Positions 8,502-17,293 of a stretch of 64,000 bases of DNA are shown in pieces (within the stretch, counting starts at the first letter, position 1; every line of letters begins with the position of its first letter). Source of the stretch: Gaetbulibacter_A aestuarii (GTDB lineage: Bacteria; Bacteroidota; Bacteroidia; Flavobacteriales; Flavobacteriaceae). The stretch covers positions 682,001 to 746,000 of the forward strand of contig NZ_BAABAY010000001.1 of the NCBI RefSeq assembly GCF_039537665.1. The letters are read 5' to 3'. Made by a program: the position numbers and the translations under genes. A model generated the notes under the pieces. It made no database searches. It was given only the letters and a program-made list of their open reading frames with translations, and was not told the origin of the DNA.

Positions 8502-9557
8502 ATGTCATCATTTCATAAACTTTCAGTAGCGAACATCACCAGAGAAACGGCAGATTCCGTTAGTATTCGTTTTAACATTCCGGAGCACTTAAAAGACACC
8601 TTTCAATTTAAAGCCGGACAATACATCACTTTAAAAACCAATATTGACGGCAAGGAGATTCGCCGGGATTATTCGCTGTGTGTCGCGCCCAATTCCAAGG
8701 AACTCAAAGTTGCGGTAAAAGAAGTTGAAGACGGAACTTTTTCCGCCTACGCCAATCGCACCCTGAAAGTTGGCGATACCCTGGAAGTAGCTTCACCAAA
8801 AGGACGATTTATTTTTACGCCAAACGATTCTAAAATCAAAAATATCGTTTTGTTTGCTGCCGGCAGCGGTATTACCCCTGTAATGAGTATTCTAAAATGT
8901 GCCCTTGAGGAAGAAAAGGAAAGCAAAGTTGTTTTAATGTATGGTAACAAATCGGTTGAAGACACCATGTTTATGGAAGAACTTCTCCAACTTCAACACC
9001 AATACAAAGACCGCTTTTCTATTCAATTTATATTTAGTCGTGTAAAAGAGAAAGATGCCCTTTTTGGTCACATCGAGAAAAGTACCGTTAACCTGGTCTT
9101 GAAAAACAAATACAAACACATTGATGTTGATGCCTTTTACATTTGTGGTCCGGAACCTATGATCCATACTGTAAAAGCTGTTTTGGATGAAAATGGTATT
9201 GCTGAAGACCGCGTTCATTTTGAGTTGTTTAAAGCTTCTAAACAGGATGAAGTTGAAGATACCAGCGCGCCTACAGATAAAACTACGATCACGATAACCT
9301 TAGACGAGGAAACCACAACCTTCGAAATGTCGCCAAGTCAAAGTATCTTAGAAGCTGCTTTGGACGAAGATCTTGACGCTCCGTATTCGTGTCAGGGAGG
9401 TATTTGCAGTACTTGTTTAGCACGTTTAAAAGAAGGTGAAGCAAAAATGCGTCAGAATAATATTCTTACAGATCAGGAAGTTGAAGACGGTTTGATTTTA
9501 ACCTGTCAGGCACACCCAACAAGTTCTAAAGTAGTTATTGATTACGACGACGTTTAG
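8502..9557 (+). CDS. PaaE-like NADPH-dependent ferredoxin-type reductase
   Basis: Electron-transfer flavoprotein of 351 residues that passes electrons from NAD(P)H through FAD to a plant-type [2Fe-2S] cluster. FAD binding is shown by RRDYSLC near residue 50, nucleotide binding by AAGSGITPVMS near 118, and the cluster by CQGGICSTC and a fourth Cys in LTCQAHP at the C-terminus. The domain order matches PaaE, the reductase of phenylacetyl-CoA epoxidase, but no paaABCD genes are nearby, so its partner is unknown. It is divergent from padR, with an operator between. Its stop overlaps the convergent GT9 gene by 4 bases. Confidence 0.88.
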   Translation: MSSFHKLSVANITRETADSVSIRFNIPEHLKDTFQFKAGQYITLKTNIDGKEIRRDYSLCVAPNSKELKVAVKEVEDGTFSAYANRTLKVGDTLEVASPKGRFIFTPNDSKIKNIVLFAAGSGITPVMSILKCALEEEKESKVVLMYGNKSVEDTMFMEELLQLQHQYKDRFSIQFIFSRVKEKDALFGHIEKSTVNLVLKNKYKHIDVDAFYICGPEPMIHTVKAVLDENGIAEDRVHFELFKASKQDEVEDTSAPTDKTTITITLDEETTTFEMSPSQSILEAALDEDLDAPYSCQGGICSTCLARLKEGEAKMRQNNILTDQEVEDGLILTCQAHPTSSKVVIDYDDV

Positions 9558-10582
9558 TCTGCTAAAGCACTTTCTATTTTCTGAATGATCGCCTTCGGCG
9601 GAATACTACCAGCGGCACGCTCGTAGCCTTCAGGATATTTATTGCCATAAACCGAGGTTGGTATTTTTGGGTATTTTTCCCGGTCGGCCAACAAGGCATA
9701 ATCTTCCGGTTGATCAAATGGTGCGAAACCGGCAAAAGGGTGCGTTACACCCCAAACGGTTATAACCTTTACGCCATACATGGCTGCTAAATGCCCATTA
9801 CCGGAATCCATGGAAAGCATCACGTCCAGGTTTGAGATCACGTCCAGTTGTTCCTCTAAAGAAAGATTTTCAGCGAGATTTACAGTATTTTCAAAGGTTT
9901 CCGTCCAACTTTGTAAGCGTTTTGCTTCATCGTTGCCACCTCCAAAAAGTAAAATCTTATAGGTTTTTGAAAGCTCCGCTATCACCATTTTCATTTGGTC
10001 CGGCGGATACATTTTTCCCTCGTGTGCCGCAAATGGTGCAATACCAATCCAGGGACCTTCTTTTTCACCGGTTCGAGATAAAATCTTTTGGGATAACGCT
10101 TCCGACTTCGGAAAAACAGCTTGTTTCAAATCCACACGAAAACTCAGGGCATTAAAAACATCCGCGTAGCGTTGATGCGTGCTTTTTAATTTTTTAAAGT
10201 TTAGCCCTTTGGTTAGCGCTTTTTTTTCATTTCTACCTTTATCGATGGTCACCACGCGTTTACATCGTAAAAAAGGTTTTAAGATTTGAGTACGCAACAC
10301 ATTGTGAAGATCGGCAATAGCATAAAATTTATGCGTCCTGTTAAGTTGTCGAGCGAGACGATACAACCCGAAAACACCTTTATGTTTTGAATTTACCTCA
10401 GCCTCAATAACATCCAGCCGATCTATATCCCGAAATAAAGGTTTAAAGAACGGCCGCGTTAAAACCGTTAAATGAACTTCAGGGTTTTGATCCAAAAGGG
10501 CGCGGAGTACAGGTACCGTCATAGCAACATCACCCAGAGCTGATAATCGTATCACTAAGATATGTTTGGGTGATGCTTTCAT
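9554..10582 (-). CDS. Glycosyltransferase family 9 (heptosyltransferase-like)
   Basis: GT-B enzyme of 342 residues of the ADP-heptose:LPS heptosyltransferase family, acting at the cytoplasmic face in lipopolysaccharide core assembly. The N-terminus ILVIRLSALGDVAMTVPVL is the typical first strand and GD loop, and the C-terminal half holds MSMDSGNGHLAAMYGVKVI, the usual nucleotide-sugar pocket with the S/D-G-HLA signature. It follows DUF4254 by 58 bases on the same strand, a pairing often seen in Flavobacteriia. The sugar donor cannot be fixed from sequence. Confidence 0.88.
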   Translation of the reverse strand: MKASPKHILVIRLSALGDVAMTVPVLRALLDQNPEVHLTVLTRPFFKPLFRDIDRLDVIEAEVNSKHKGVFGLYRLARQLNRTHKFYAIADLHNVLRTQILKPFLRCKRVVTIDKGRNEKKALTKGLNFKKLKSTHQRYADVFNALSFRVDLKQAVFPKSEALSQKILSRTGEKEGPWIGIAPFAAHEGKMYPPDQMKMVIAELSKTYKILLFGGGNDEAKRLQSWTETFENTVNLAENLSLEEQLDVISNLDVMLSMDSGNGHLAAMYGVKVITVWGVTHPFAGFAPFDQPEDYALLADREKYPKIPTSVYGNKYPEGYERAAGSIPPKAIIQKIESALAD

Positions 10583-10640
10583 GAATTATGAGTTGACCAT
10601 CCAAAAGAATTTCAGACGGCGTTAAAACAAAACGCAGGGA

Positions 10641-11246
10641 TTATTTTTGAGAACGCAAAACGGGATTCAATTCGTCGTCGTTGTACATTTTCATTTGTTT
10701 GTACACCTTCATGTATTTGTCGCCGTTCTCGATGTCGTTTAAAAGCGTATCAATGGCTGTAGAGAGATCAACACGTTGTTCTAATAAAACATCCAGTTTC
10801 TTTTGGCAAGCTGCTCTATGGGCTTCTGAAGCATCTTCTCGCGTAGCTTCTTCATGCATATGATATATTTTCAATGCTAAAATAGACAAGCGGTCGATGC
10901 CCCAGGCCGGACTTTCAGTATTAATGGTTGCATCCGGTTTTGGTGTAACATCTTTATATTTTTCAAGAAAATAACTGTCAATATATTCCACCATATCAGT
11001 ACGATCCTGATTTGAAGCATCGATCTGGCGCTTTAATTTTAAGGCCGCCACAGGATCGATATTCGGATCGCGAATAATATCTTCATAATGCCATTGCACG
11101 GTATCGATCCAACATTTTCTATAGAGCAAATGTTCAATTAAATCGCTCTTATCATAAGGATTTTCAAAAGGCTGATCTACAGAATTAATGATGTGGTATT
11201 TTTCAATAACGTCTTGAAATATTTTGTTTGCTTTATCTGTAAACAT
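10641..11246 (-). CDS. DUF4254 domain-containing protein
   Basis: Cytosolic, mostly helical protein of 201 residues with no signal or membrane segment. I recognise the DUF4254 family from features such as WHYEDIIRDP, KRQIDASNQDRTDMVEYID and SPAWGIDRLSILALKIYH. The family is found beside LPS-core glycosyltransferases in Bacteroidota, as here with the GT9 gene, but its biochemical role is unknown. The TATATTTA at 11268-11275 (minus strand) is a near-match to the -7 element. Confidence 0.85.
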   Translation of the reverse strand: MFTDKANKIFQDVIEKYHIINSVDQPFENPYDKSDLIEHLLYRKCWIDTVQWHYEDIIRDPNIDPVAALKLKRQIDASNQDRTDMVEYIDSYFLEKYKDVTPKPDATINTESPAWGIDRLSILALKIYHMHEEATREDASEAHRAACQKKLDVLLEQRVDLSTAIDTLLNDIENGDKYMKVYKQMKMYNDDELNPVLRSQK

Positions 11247-11314
11247 GGGTTTAAAATTTTAGGGTGTAAATATAGGTCATATTTAATTAACTTTACTACT
11301 GTAAAACCCAGAGT

Positions 11315-11974
11315 ATGCACATTCATAATTTATCCGAAGAAAATTCCATTCTTAACACCTTTATTGCAGAAATCCGGAGTAAAACAATTCAAACAGACCG
11401 GATGCGCTTCCGCAGAAATATTGAACGTATTGGTGAAATTCTATCTTATGAAATGAGCAAAACAGAACCCTATGAAACAACCGCTGTAGAAACGCCTTTA
11501 GGAACTTCAAAAACGGCCTTATTGCATGACAACATGGTACTGTGTTCCGTATTGCGCGCCGGAATTCCATTGCATTATGGCATATTGAATTATTTTGATA
11601 AAGCCGAAAATGCATTTATTTCAGCTTACCGACATCATGAAGGAGATTCTGAAGAATTCGAAATTATTGTGGAGTATCTGGCTTGCCCGGACCTTACAAA
11701 TAAAACGTTGATCCTTGCTGATCCTATGCTAGCCACCGGACAATCCATGGTGTCTACTTTTGCGGCGCTGAAACCTTATGGAACGCCTAAAGCCATTCAC
11801 CTTATGAGTGTGATCGGTGCCAAAGAGGGGATCGACTTTGTTGCTAAAGCCTTCCCTGAAAACACGCATTTATGGATCGCTACTGTAGACGAAACCTTGA
11901 ACAGCAAAGGTTATATTGTTCCCGGATTAGGAGATGCGGGAGATCTTTCCTTCGGTGAAAAACTACAGAAATAA
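11315..11974 (+). CDS. upp: Uracil phosphoribosyltransferase
   Basis: Enzyme of 219 residues that makes UMP from uracil and PRPP in pyrimidine salvage. The PRPP-binding loop is LILADPMLATGQSM, and VLRAGIPLHYGIL is the conserved substrate-side segment. The C-terminal GLGDAGD is the uracil-binding motif. The N-terminus starts MHIHNLSEENSI, as in Flavobacteriia. A TAACTTTA at 11288-11295 is close to the -7 consensus. The last 12 bases overlap the convergent DUF6427 gene, so no terminator separates them. Confidence 0.95.
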   Translation: MHIHNLSEENSILNTFIAEIRSKTIQTDRMRFRRNIERIGEILSYEMSKTEPYETTAVETPLGTSKTALLHDNMVLCSVLRAGIPLHYGILNYFDKAENAFISAYRHHEGDSEEFEIIVEYLACPDLTNKTLILADPMLATGQSMVSTFAALKPYGTPKAIHLMSVIGAKEGIDFVAKAFPENTHLWIATVDETLNSKGYIVPGLGDAGDLSFGEKLQK

Positions 11975-12886
11975 AAGGACGATGGGCATCAAAATCAAAA
12001 GGCCTACAAAAGCTTCGCGAAACCATTTGTCTTTGATGGTTTCTAAATAGGCTGCAATAATAATCGCCAGAGGTGCCATAACAAATAAGAACTCACTGCC
12101 GTTCTTAAATGGCGAAAAAAACAAGATTACAATCGCCACTAATAAGGTGATCAAAATGATGTAGAACGAAGGTCTCACATCGCGCTTTTTGTCTTTGATG
12201 GCATTCAAATAAAAAATAATGGACCAAACGGTGTAAGAAAGTAACAAGGTAATGCCCACAAAGAACCTCGGTGTGTTATAACTACTGAAATCCTCACTAA
12301 TTTCAGGGAGATTCTGAAAATAATACAGGTATTCGTTATGCAAAACAATAGAAACACAAACGGTAATAATGAATACCGAAGCAACACCTGTAAATGGAAT
12401 GATCCAGTTTCGAAGTTTATTATCGCGATAGAATAACAAGGCTGCAAATACGACCACAAAAAATAAAATAGCCCAAAAGTAAAACAGGGCTGCAATGGCA
12501 AACCAGAATCCGGCATCGAAAAGTTTTGATTTTTCATTTCGTTGAGAACGCAGACTGATCAATCGGCGTAAGCCAAAAAGAATAAATAAGTTCGATAACA
12601 ACACATCAACATTCGTTGTAGTTTGCGGAATAAGTAATAAGAACAAACTGAACAGAAAGATCTGATAGTTATTACTTTTGGATAATTGGTTTTTAGTTAC
12701 AATAAAGTTCAACACCAGAATGGAGAAGTACGACAAGGCCAGCCTAAGCATAAAATTTCCAAAAAGAGCCGCTGAGAAGGGTTGCTTAACCACCAGAATA
12801 TAAGCCAACAGCACAGCGAAAAGCGTTATTGCAAAAACAATAATGTAATTTATTGGTTTAGATTTACTAAAAACACTTGTAATCAT
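11963..12886 (-). CDS. DUF6427 family membrane protein
   Basis: Integral membrane protein of 307 residues with about ten hydrophobic helices and almost no soluble loops. I recognise the Flavobacteriia DUF6427 family, found beside upp and the DUF6341 gene. No catalytic motif is visible and the role is unknown. Its start is divergent from the DUF6341 gene. On the minus strand, TATATTTA near 12913 is a near-match to a -7 element. Confidence 0.78.
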   Translation of the reverse strand: MITSVFSKSKPINYIIVFAITLFAVLLAYILVVKQPFSAALFGNFMLRLALSYFSILVLNFIVTKNQLSKSNNYQIFLFSLFLLLIPQTTTNVDVLLSNLFILFGLRRLISLRSQRNEKSKLFDAGFWFAIAALFYFWAILFFVVVFAALLFYRDNKLRNWIIPFTGVASVFIITVCVSIVLHNEYLYYFQNLPEISEDFSSYNTPRFFVGITLLLSYTVWSIIFYLNAIKDKKRDVRPSFYIILITLLVAIVILFFSPFKNGSEFLFVMAPLAIIIAAYLETIKDKWFREAFVGLLILMPIVLLFL

Positions 12887-12898
12887 TAGTGGATTTTG

Positions 12899-12906
12899 TA
12901 TTTTTG
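12899..12906 (+). promoter_or_regulatory. -7 promoter element for the DUF6341 gene
   Basis: TATTTTTG matches TAnnTTTG exactly in the divergent gap, about 48 bases before the ATG at 12954. Confidence 0.5.
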
Positions 12907-12953
12907 TTGCGTAAATATACTAACTAAAAGCGGTTAGAAAATAAACAAGACTT

Positions 12954-13145
12954 ATGAAAGATTTCTTTTATGGCATACAGGACTTATTTGTGAACCACCT
13001 TTTTGCACCCTTCGATTATTTAAGAAAATTACAATTAGACACGTGGTTTGGAGCAAATACCATTTCCTGGATATTCCTTGCTATTTTCGCGGTACTTTTT
13101 GCCTATTGGATGAAACAATTGAGTTTATTCGATCCGGAACACTAA
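12954..13145 (+). CDS. DUF6341 family small membrane protein
   Basis: Protein of 63 residues with one membrane helix (about 38-56) after an amphipathic aromatic N-terminus (FFYGIQDLFVNHLFAPFDYL). It fits the short Flavobacteriia family DUF6341, conserved next to upp and purD. Conservation in this position supports a real gene, but there is no functional clue. It ends 25 bases before the convergent purD stop. Confidence 0.75.
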   Translation: MKDFFYGIQDLFVNHLFAPFDYLRKLQLDTWFGANTISWIFLAIFAVLFAYWMKQLSLFDPEH

Positions 13146-13170
13146 AATTATGGGTTAGGTTTTGATGATC

Positions 13171-14442
13171 TTACAGGTCAAAACCGATATCACTTCTATA
13201 ATACATCTTATCAAAATGTAGCTTTTCTATACTTTGGTAAGATTTTTTTATGGCCTCTTTATAACTGTCCCCAAAGGATGTAATGGCTAAAACTCGCCCT
13301 CCTGAGGTTACTATTTTACCATCCTTTAGTTGCGCACCTGCATGAAAAGGAATAGATTCCGTAATGTTTTCCAAACCTTTAATCTCATGACCTTTGCCAT
13401 AAGCCTCTGGATAGCCTCCTGAAACCAGAACGATAGTTGTGGCCGCTCTGGAGTCGATATCCAGGGTAACAGTGTCTAAAGTGCCCTTAGCCATGGCCTG
13501 AAGGATCTCGACCAGATCGTTTTTAAGTCGTGGGAAAACCACTTCAGTTTCAGGGTCGCCCATACGTACATTGTACTCAATAACTTTCGGATCGTCTCCT
13601 ACTTTGATCAAACCAATGAAAACAAAACCAACATAGGGTAAGTTATCTTTCTTCAAACCGGCGATCGTAGGTTTTACGATGCGCTCTTCAATTTTATTTA
13701 AAAATTCCCTGGTAGCGAATGGAACCGGTGAAACAGCACCCATACCACCTGTGTTCAGTCCGGTATCACCCTCTCCTATACGTTTATAATCTTTTGCGGT
13801 TGGAAGTATTTTGTAATGTTCTCCGTCGGTTAACACAAAACAACTCAATTCAATGCCATCCAGGAATTCCTCAATAACCACTTTGGAACTCGCTTGCCCA
13901 AATTTCGAATCGATAAGCATACTTTTTAATTCTGCTTTGGCAGCCTCCAGATCATGCAAGATGACCACCCCTTTTCCCGCGGCTAAGCCATCAGCTTTTA
14001 ACACATACGGAGCCTTGAGGCTCTCTAAAAAAGCATAGCCTTCTTCAAGATTATCTTTTGTGAAACTCTGATACGCGGCCGTTGGGATGTTGTGTCGCGA
14101 CATGAACTCTTTGGCAAACTCTTTACTACCCTCAAGCTCTGCTGCGGCCTTTTGCGGTCCGATAACAGCGATATGTCTTGTTTTTGGGTCATTTAGAATA
14201 AAATCATGAAAGCCGTTTACAAGCGGATCTTCAGGTCCCACCACGATCATATCAACCCCTTCCTTAAGCGCAAATTGTTTAAGAGCTTCAAAATCGGTTA
14301 CAGATATGGCAACATTTTCGGCAATATCTGCTGTGCCGGAGTTACCCGGAGCTACAAAAAGTTTATCGCAATGGTTACTTTGAGCGATCTTCCAGGCAAA
14401 GGTATGTTCACGTCCGCCGGATCCAAGAATTAAGATATTCAT
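13171..14442 (-). CDS. purD: Phosphoribosylamine-glycine ligase (GAR synthetase)
   Basis: ATP-grasp enzyme of 423 residues that joins glycine to 5-phosphoribosylamine in purine synthesis. The start is the ATG at 14440-14442, giving MNILILGSGGREHTFAWK, the conserved N-terminus; an in-frame ATG eight codons upstream adds residues not seen in the family. Further marks are the ATP-grasp segment YVLKADGLAAGKGVVI and the family motif NTGGMGAVSP. It follows the polysaccharide locus on the same strand but has its own promoter element. Confidence 0.96.
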   Translation of the reverse strand: MNILILGSGGREHTFAWKIAQSNHCDKLFVAPGNSGTADIAENVAISVTDFEALKQFALKEGVDMIVVGPEDPLVNGFHDFILNDPKTRHIAVIGPQKAAAELEGSKEFAKEFMSRHNIPTAAYQSFTKDNLEEGYAFLESLKAPYVLKADGLAAGKGVVILHDLEAAKAELKSMLIDSKFGQASSKVVIEEFLDGIELSCFVLTDGEHYKILPTAKDYKRIGEGDTGLNTGGMGAVSPVPFATREFLNKIEERIVKPTIAGLKKDNLPYVGFVFIGLIKVGDDPKVIEYNVRMGDPETEVVFPRLKNDLVEILQAMAKGTLDTVTLDIDSRAATTIVLVSGGYPEAYGKGHEIKGLENITESIPFHAGAQLKDGKIVTSGGRVLAITSFGDSYKEAIKKSYQSIEKLHFDKMYYRSDIGFDL

Positions 14443-14463
14443 GTTAGCTTGTTTTGATAATGG

Positions 14464-14471
14464 CAAAAATA
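14464..14471 (-). promoter_or_regulatory. -7 promoter element for purD
   Basis: On the minus strand TATTTTTG matches TAnnTTTG exactly, about 21 bases upstream of the purD ATG at 14442. It suggests purD is transcribed independently of the polysaccharide genes. Confidence 0.5.
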
Positions 14472-14533
14472 AAATTAATCAAAACAATTCAGGTTATATT
14501 AATGGAAGTTTTTTAGAAACTTTAAGGTAGCGT

Positions 14534-15943
14534 TTAATACGCCTTTTCCTCACCTTTCAAAGCATTGATAAAGGTTTGAAACATTATTTTTAGATCGAGA
14601 AGAATAGACCAGTTCTCAATATAAAAAATATCGTATTTCACGCGGTTGATGATGTCTTTATCTTCTTCGATTTCGCCACGGTATCCCTTGATTTGGGCTA
14701 AGCCAGTGATTCCGGGCTTTACATGATGGCGATACATAAAGGAATACTTATCTATTTTTTTTGAATACTCCTCAGTATACGACGGCATATGCGGCCGAGG
14801 ACCAACAACAGACATATCACCCCTTAATACGTTGAAAAATTGAGGTAATTCATCAATGCTTGTGCGCCTTAGAAAAGTCCCTATTCGCGTTGTTCTATCA
14901 TCATCTCTTTTTACATAAGTACCTTCAATTTCCTTAGTTATTTTTAAAGATCTAAATTTATAACAATAGAATTCTTTATAATGAATTCCCGTTCTTTTAT
15001 GCCTATAGAATAATGGCCCTTTAGATTCTAGTTTTATAATTATAAATAAAATCACGGATAACCAGGAGAGGATGAATACAATTACTAAAATTGAAAAAAT
15101 AATATCAAAAACCCGCTTCGCTATTTTATTAAATTCCTGATTCAAAACACCTTCCTGAATAGTTAATATAGGAACGTATTTGTAATAATCGGTTTTAAGT
15201 TTTTTATTAAATAGTTTTAATGTATTGGGAACAAATTTGATATTACACTGTTTTATATTAGCGTATTGAATAAACTTATTGACATTCTTTTCAGATAGAT
15301 CGTCTATGCCGCAGTATATTTCATCAACTTCATTGTTAGATTCTAAAAAAGAGAAACAATCCTCAATTGTTCCCAATGAATCGTTTGATTTAGAATCCGT
15401 AAAAAAGCCTATTAAATGGTACCCTAATTCTTTGTCAGTAAGAAAGATCTCCTTTATTTCCTGAATACTCTCTCCATTACCAACGACGACTACCTTCCTT
15501 TGATTCCCCTTTAAATAACCACGGAACGATTTCAATATATAAAAAACTGAAATTTTAATGGCGCCAATCGTGAAAAATAAAAGATATAAGAATTTAAAAG
15601 TAACTCCTATCGGGGCTTGTATTTCTCTGAAAAAACCTAAAAAAGCGAAAACAACAATACTGAATATGAATAACTGATTTAATAGCTTGACTAATAAATT
15701 AATAAATAAGATATGTCTATAATCGCTATAAAAATTGGTAATAGCTGTAGAAATAATCCACATTGTGGTGGAATACAAAATAAAAATCTCAAAATCATTA
15801 ACTAGTATTCCGAAGAAATGGAAATCAAAAGATTCCTTACTAAATCCAAGAAAATGAAAAGCAAACATATTGATAATAAAAAGATCAAATAGCGTGAGGA
15901 ACGGTCTTAAAATCCAAGAAAATCTCCCACGATAAAACGCCAT
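14534..15943 (-). CDS. Polyprenyl glycosylphosphotransferase (initiating sugar-phosphate transferase)
   Basis: Membrane enzyme of 469 residues that moves a sugar-1-phosphate onto undecaprenyl phosphate to start a repeat unit. The N-terminal half has about five hydrophobic helices and a CoA-binding-like fold (VVVVGNGESIQEI). From about residue 273 comes the bacterial sugar transferase domain: FNKIAKRVFDIIFS, then FYCYKFRSLK, SIDELPQFFNVLRGDMSVVG, and PGITGLAQIKGYRG, all canonical. It sits 6 bases after uxs and is the last gene of the locus before purD. Donor sugar unknown; UDP-glucose or UDP-xylose are guesses from context. Confidence 0.93.
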   Translation of the reverse strand: MAFYRGRFSWILRPFLTLFDLFIINMFAFHFLGFSKESFDFHFFGILVNDFEIFILYSTTMWIISTAITNFYSDYRHILFINLLVKLLNQLFIFSIVVFAFLGFFREIQAPIGVTFKFLYLLFFTIGAIKISVFYILKSFRGYLKGNQRKVVVVGNGESIQEIKEIFLTDKELGYHLIGFFTDSKSNDSLGTIEDCFSFLESNNEVDEIYCGIDDLSEKNVNKFIQYANIKQCNIKFVPNTLKLFNKKLKTDYYKYVPILTIQEGVLNQEFNKIAKRVFDIIFSILVIVFILSWLSVILFIIIKLESKGPLFYRHKRTGIHYKEFYCYKFRSLKITKEIEGTYVKRDDDRTTRIGTFLRRTSIDELPQFFNVLRGDMSVVGPRPHMPSYTEEYSKKIDKYSFMYRHHVKPGITGLAQIKGYRGEIEEDKDIINRVKYDIFYIENWSILLDLKIMFQTFINALKGEEKAY

Positions 15944-15949
15944 AATCTT

Positions 15950-16945
15950 TTAATTAATATACTTTTTAAAATCTTTATGCTCTCTTTTGTTAAGATCTTC
16001 CTTGGATAAGCTTTTAAAGTATTCAAAGGTTTTCCGCATGCCCTCTTGACGATCGACTTTTGGTTCCCAGCCTAAAATTTTCTTAGCTAAACTAATATCA
16101 GGTTGACGCTGTAAAGGGTCGTTTTGGGGTAAGGGCTTATAAATCACTTTTTGCTTAGTTCCGGTAAGCGCAATAATCTCTTCGGCGAAATCTTTTATCG
16201 AGATCTCGTTTGGGTTACCAATATTTACGGGATAAACATAATCGCTCATCAGTAATTTATAAATGCCATCCACCTGATCGTCTACATAACAAAACGATCG
16301 GGTTTGAGAGCCATCACCAAAAATAGTAAGATCTTCACCCCGAAGTGCCTGACCCATAAAGGCCGGAATGACGCGTCCATCATTCAAACGCATTCTAGGG
16401 CCATAGGTATTAAATATACGTACGATACGGGTATCGAGTCCATGAAAGCGATGGTAAGCCATGGTAATGGATTCCTGGAAGCGCTTGGCTTCATCGTAAA
16501 CCCCGCGGGGGCCAATGGTATTTACATTACCATAATAATCTTCGGTTTGCGGATGTACAAGTGGGTCTCCATATACTTCGGAAGTCGATGCAATCAAAAT
16601 TCGAGCATTTTTTGCCTTGGCTAAACCCAACAAATTATGCGTTCCTAAGGAACCCACCTTTAAAGTTTGTATCGGAATTTTAAGATAATCTATCGGGCTT
16701 GCCGGGGAGGCAAAGTGTAAAATATAATCCAGTGGGCCGTCAATGGAAATAAACTCAGTGATATCATGTTCAATGAATTCAAAATTAGGATGCGATTCCA
16801 GATGCTCCAGGTTCTTTTTATCACCGGTAATGAAGTTATCCATACCAATGACATAAAACCCTTCTTTAATGAATTTATCACAAAGATGTGACCCTAAAAA
16901 TCCTGCCGCTCCGGTAATTAAAACGCGTTCTAATGTTTTGCCCAT
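15950..16945 (-). CDS. uxs: UDP-glucuronate decarboxylase (UDP-xylose synthase)
   Basis: SDR-family enzyme of 331 residues turning UDP-glucuronate into UDP-xylose with bound NAD. It shows GAAGFLGSHLCDKF at the N-terminus, the catalytic YDEAK (YxxxK), and YGPRMRLNDGRVIPAFM with GDGSQTRSFCYVDD, which are specific to this decarboxylase group. Its substrate is made by the ugd gene just upstream, so ugd and uxs form one branch, though a repeat island separates them. A TAAATTTG promoter element lies before its start. Confidence 0.92.
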   Translation of the reverse strand: MGKTLERVLITGAAGFLGSHLCDKFIKEGFYVIGMDNFITGDKKNLEHLESHPNFEFIEHDITEFISIDGPLDYILHFASPASPIDYLKIPIQTLKVGSLGTHNLLGLAKAKNARILIASTSEVYGDPLVHPQTEDYYGNVNTIGPRGVYDEAKRFQESITMAYHRFHGLDTRIVRIFNTYGPRMRLNDGRVIPAFMGQALRGEDLTIFGDGSQTRSFCYVDDQVDGIYKLLMSDYVYPVNIGNPNEISIKDFAEEIIALTGTKQKVIYKPLPQNDPLQRQPDISLAKKILGWEPKVDRQEGMRKTFEYFKSLSKEDLNKREHKDFKKYIN

Positions 16946-16968
16946 GTATATGACGCTAATGATTCGGA

Positions 16969-17000
16969 CAAATTTAATGGAATATGTTTAAAATAAAAGT
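16969..17000 (-). promoter_or_regulatory. Promoter upstream of uxs
   Basis: TAAATTTG on the minus strand (16969-16976) is an exact -7 match about 24 bases before the uxs ATG. A TTTA/TTTT-rich segment about 17 bases further upstream could serve as the -33 element. It would restore transcription downstream of repeat island 2. Confidence 0.5.
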
Positions 17001-17017
17001 TTCGGTTTGAATTTATT

Positions 17018-17287
17018 GTCATCGCAGGCGTAAAACGATCATAAGATTCCCGCCTGCGCGGGAATGACAGCAACTGTGTTGTTATTGCGAGGAGCTTGCG
17101 ACGTGGGCCTGCCTGCCTTTGGCAGAAATCTCATTAAAAGGAATACAAAACAAACAGATTACTTCGCTATGCTCGTAATGACGTTCCATTTGGTCATTCT
17201 ACTTTGTCATTGCGAGGAGCTTGCGCCGTGGCAATCTCATGAATGAAAGTCCTTTTAGAAAGATTGCTTCACGTTGTTCGCAATGAC
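17018..17287. repeat. Palindromic repeat island 2 (three units)
   Basis: Units at 17018-17068, 17082-17182 and 17206-17287 share GTCATT...AATGAC ends. The first contains a perfect hairpin, ATTCCCGC/GCGGGAAT (17046-17065). The last has arms 17206-17237 (GTCATTGCGAGGAGCTTGCG start) and 17261-17287; the latter is the exact complement of 7854-7880 in island 1, so the two copies lie in opposite orientation. The island stops 6 bases from the ugd stop codon. Short open frames inside are not genes. Confidence 0.82.
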
Positions 17288-17293
17288 GAATTA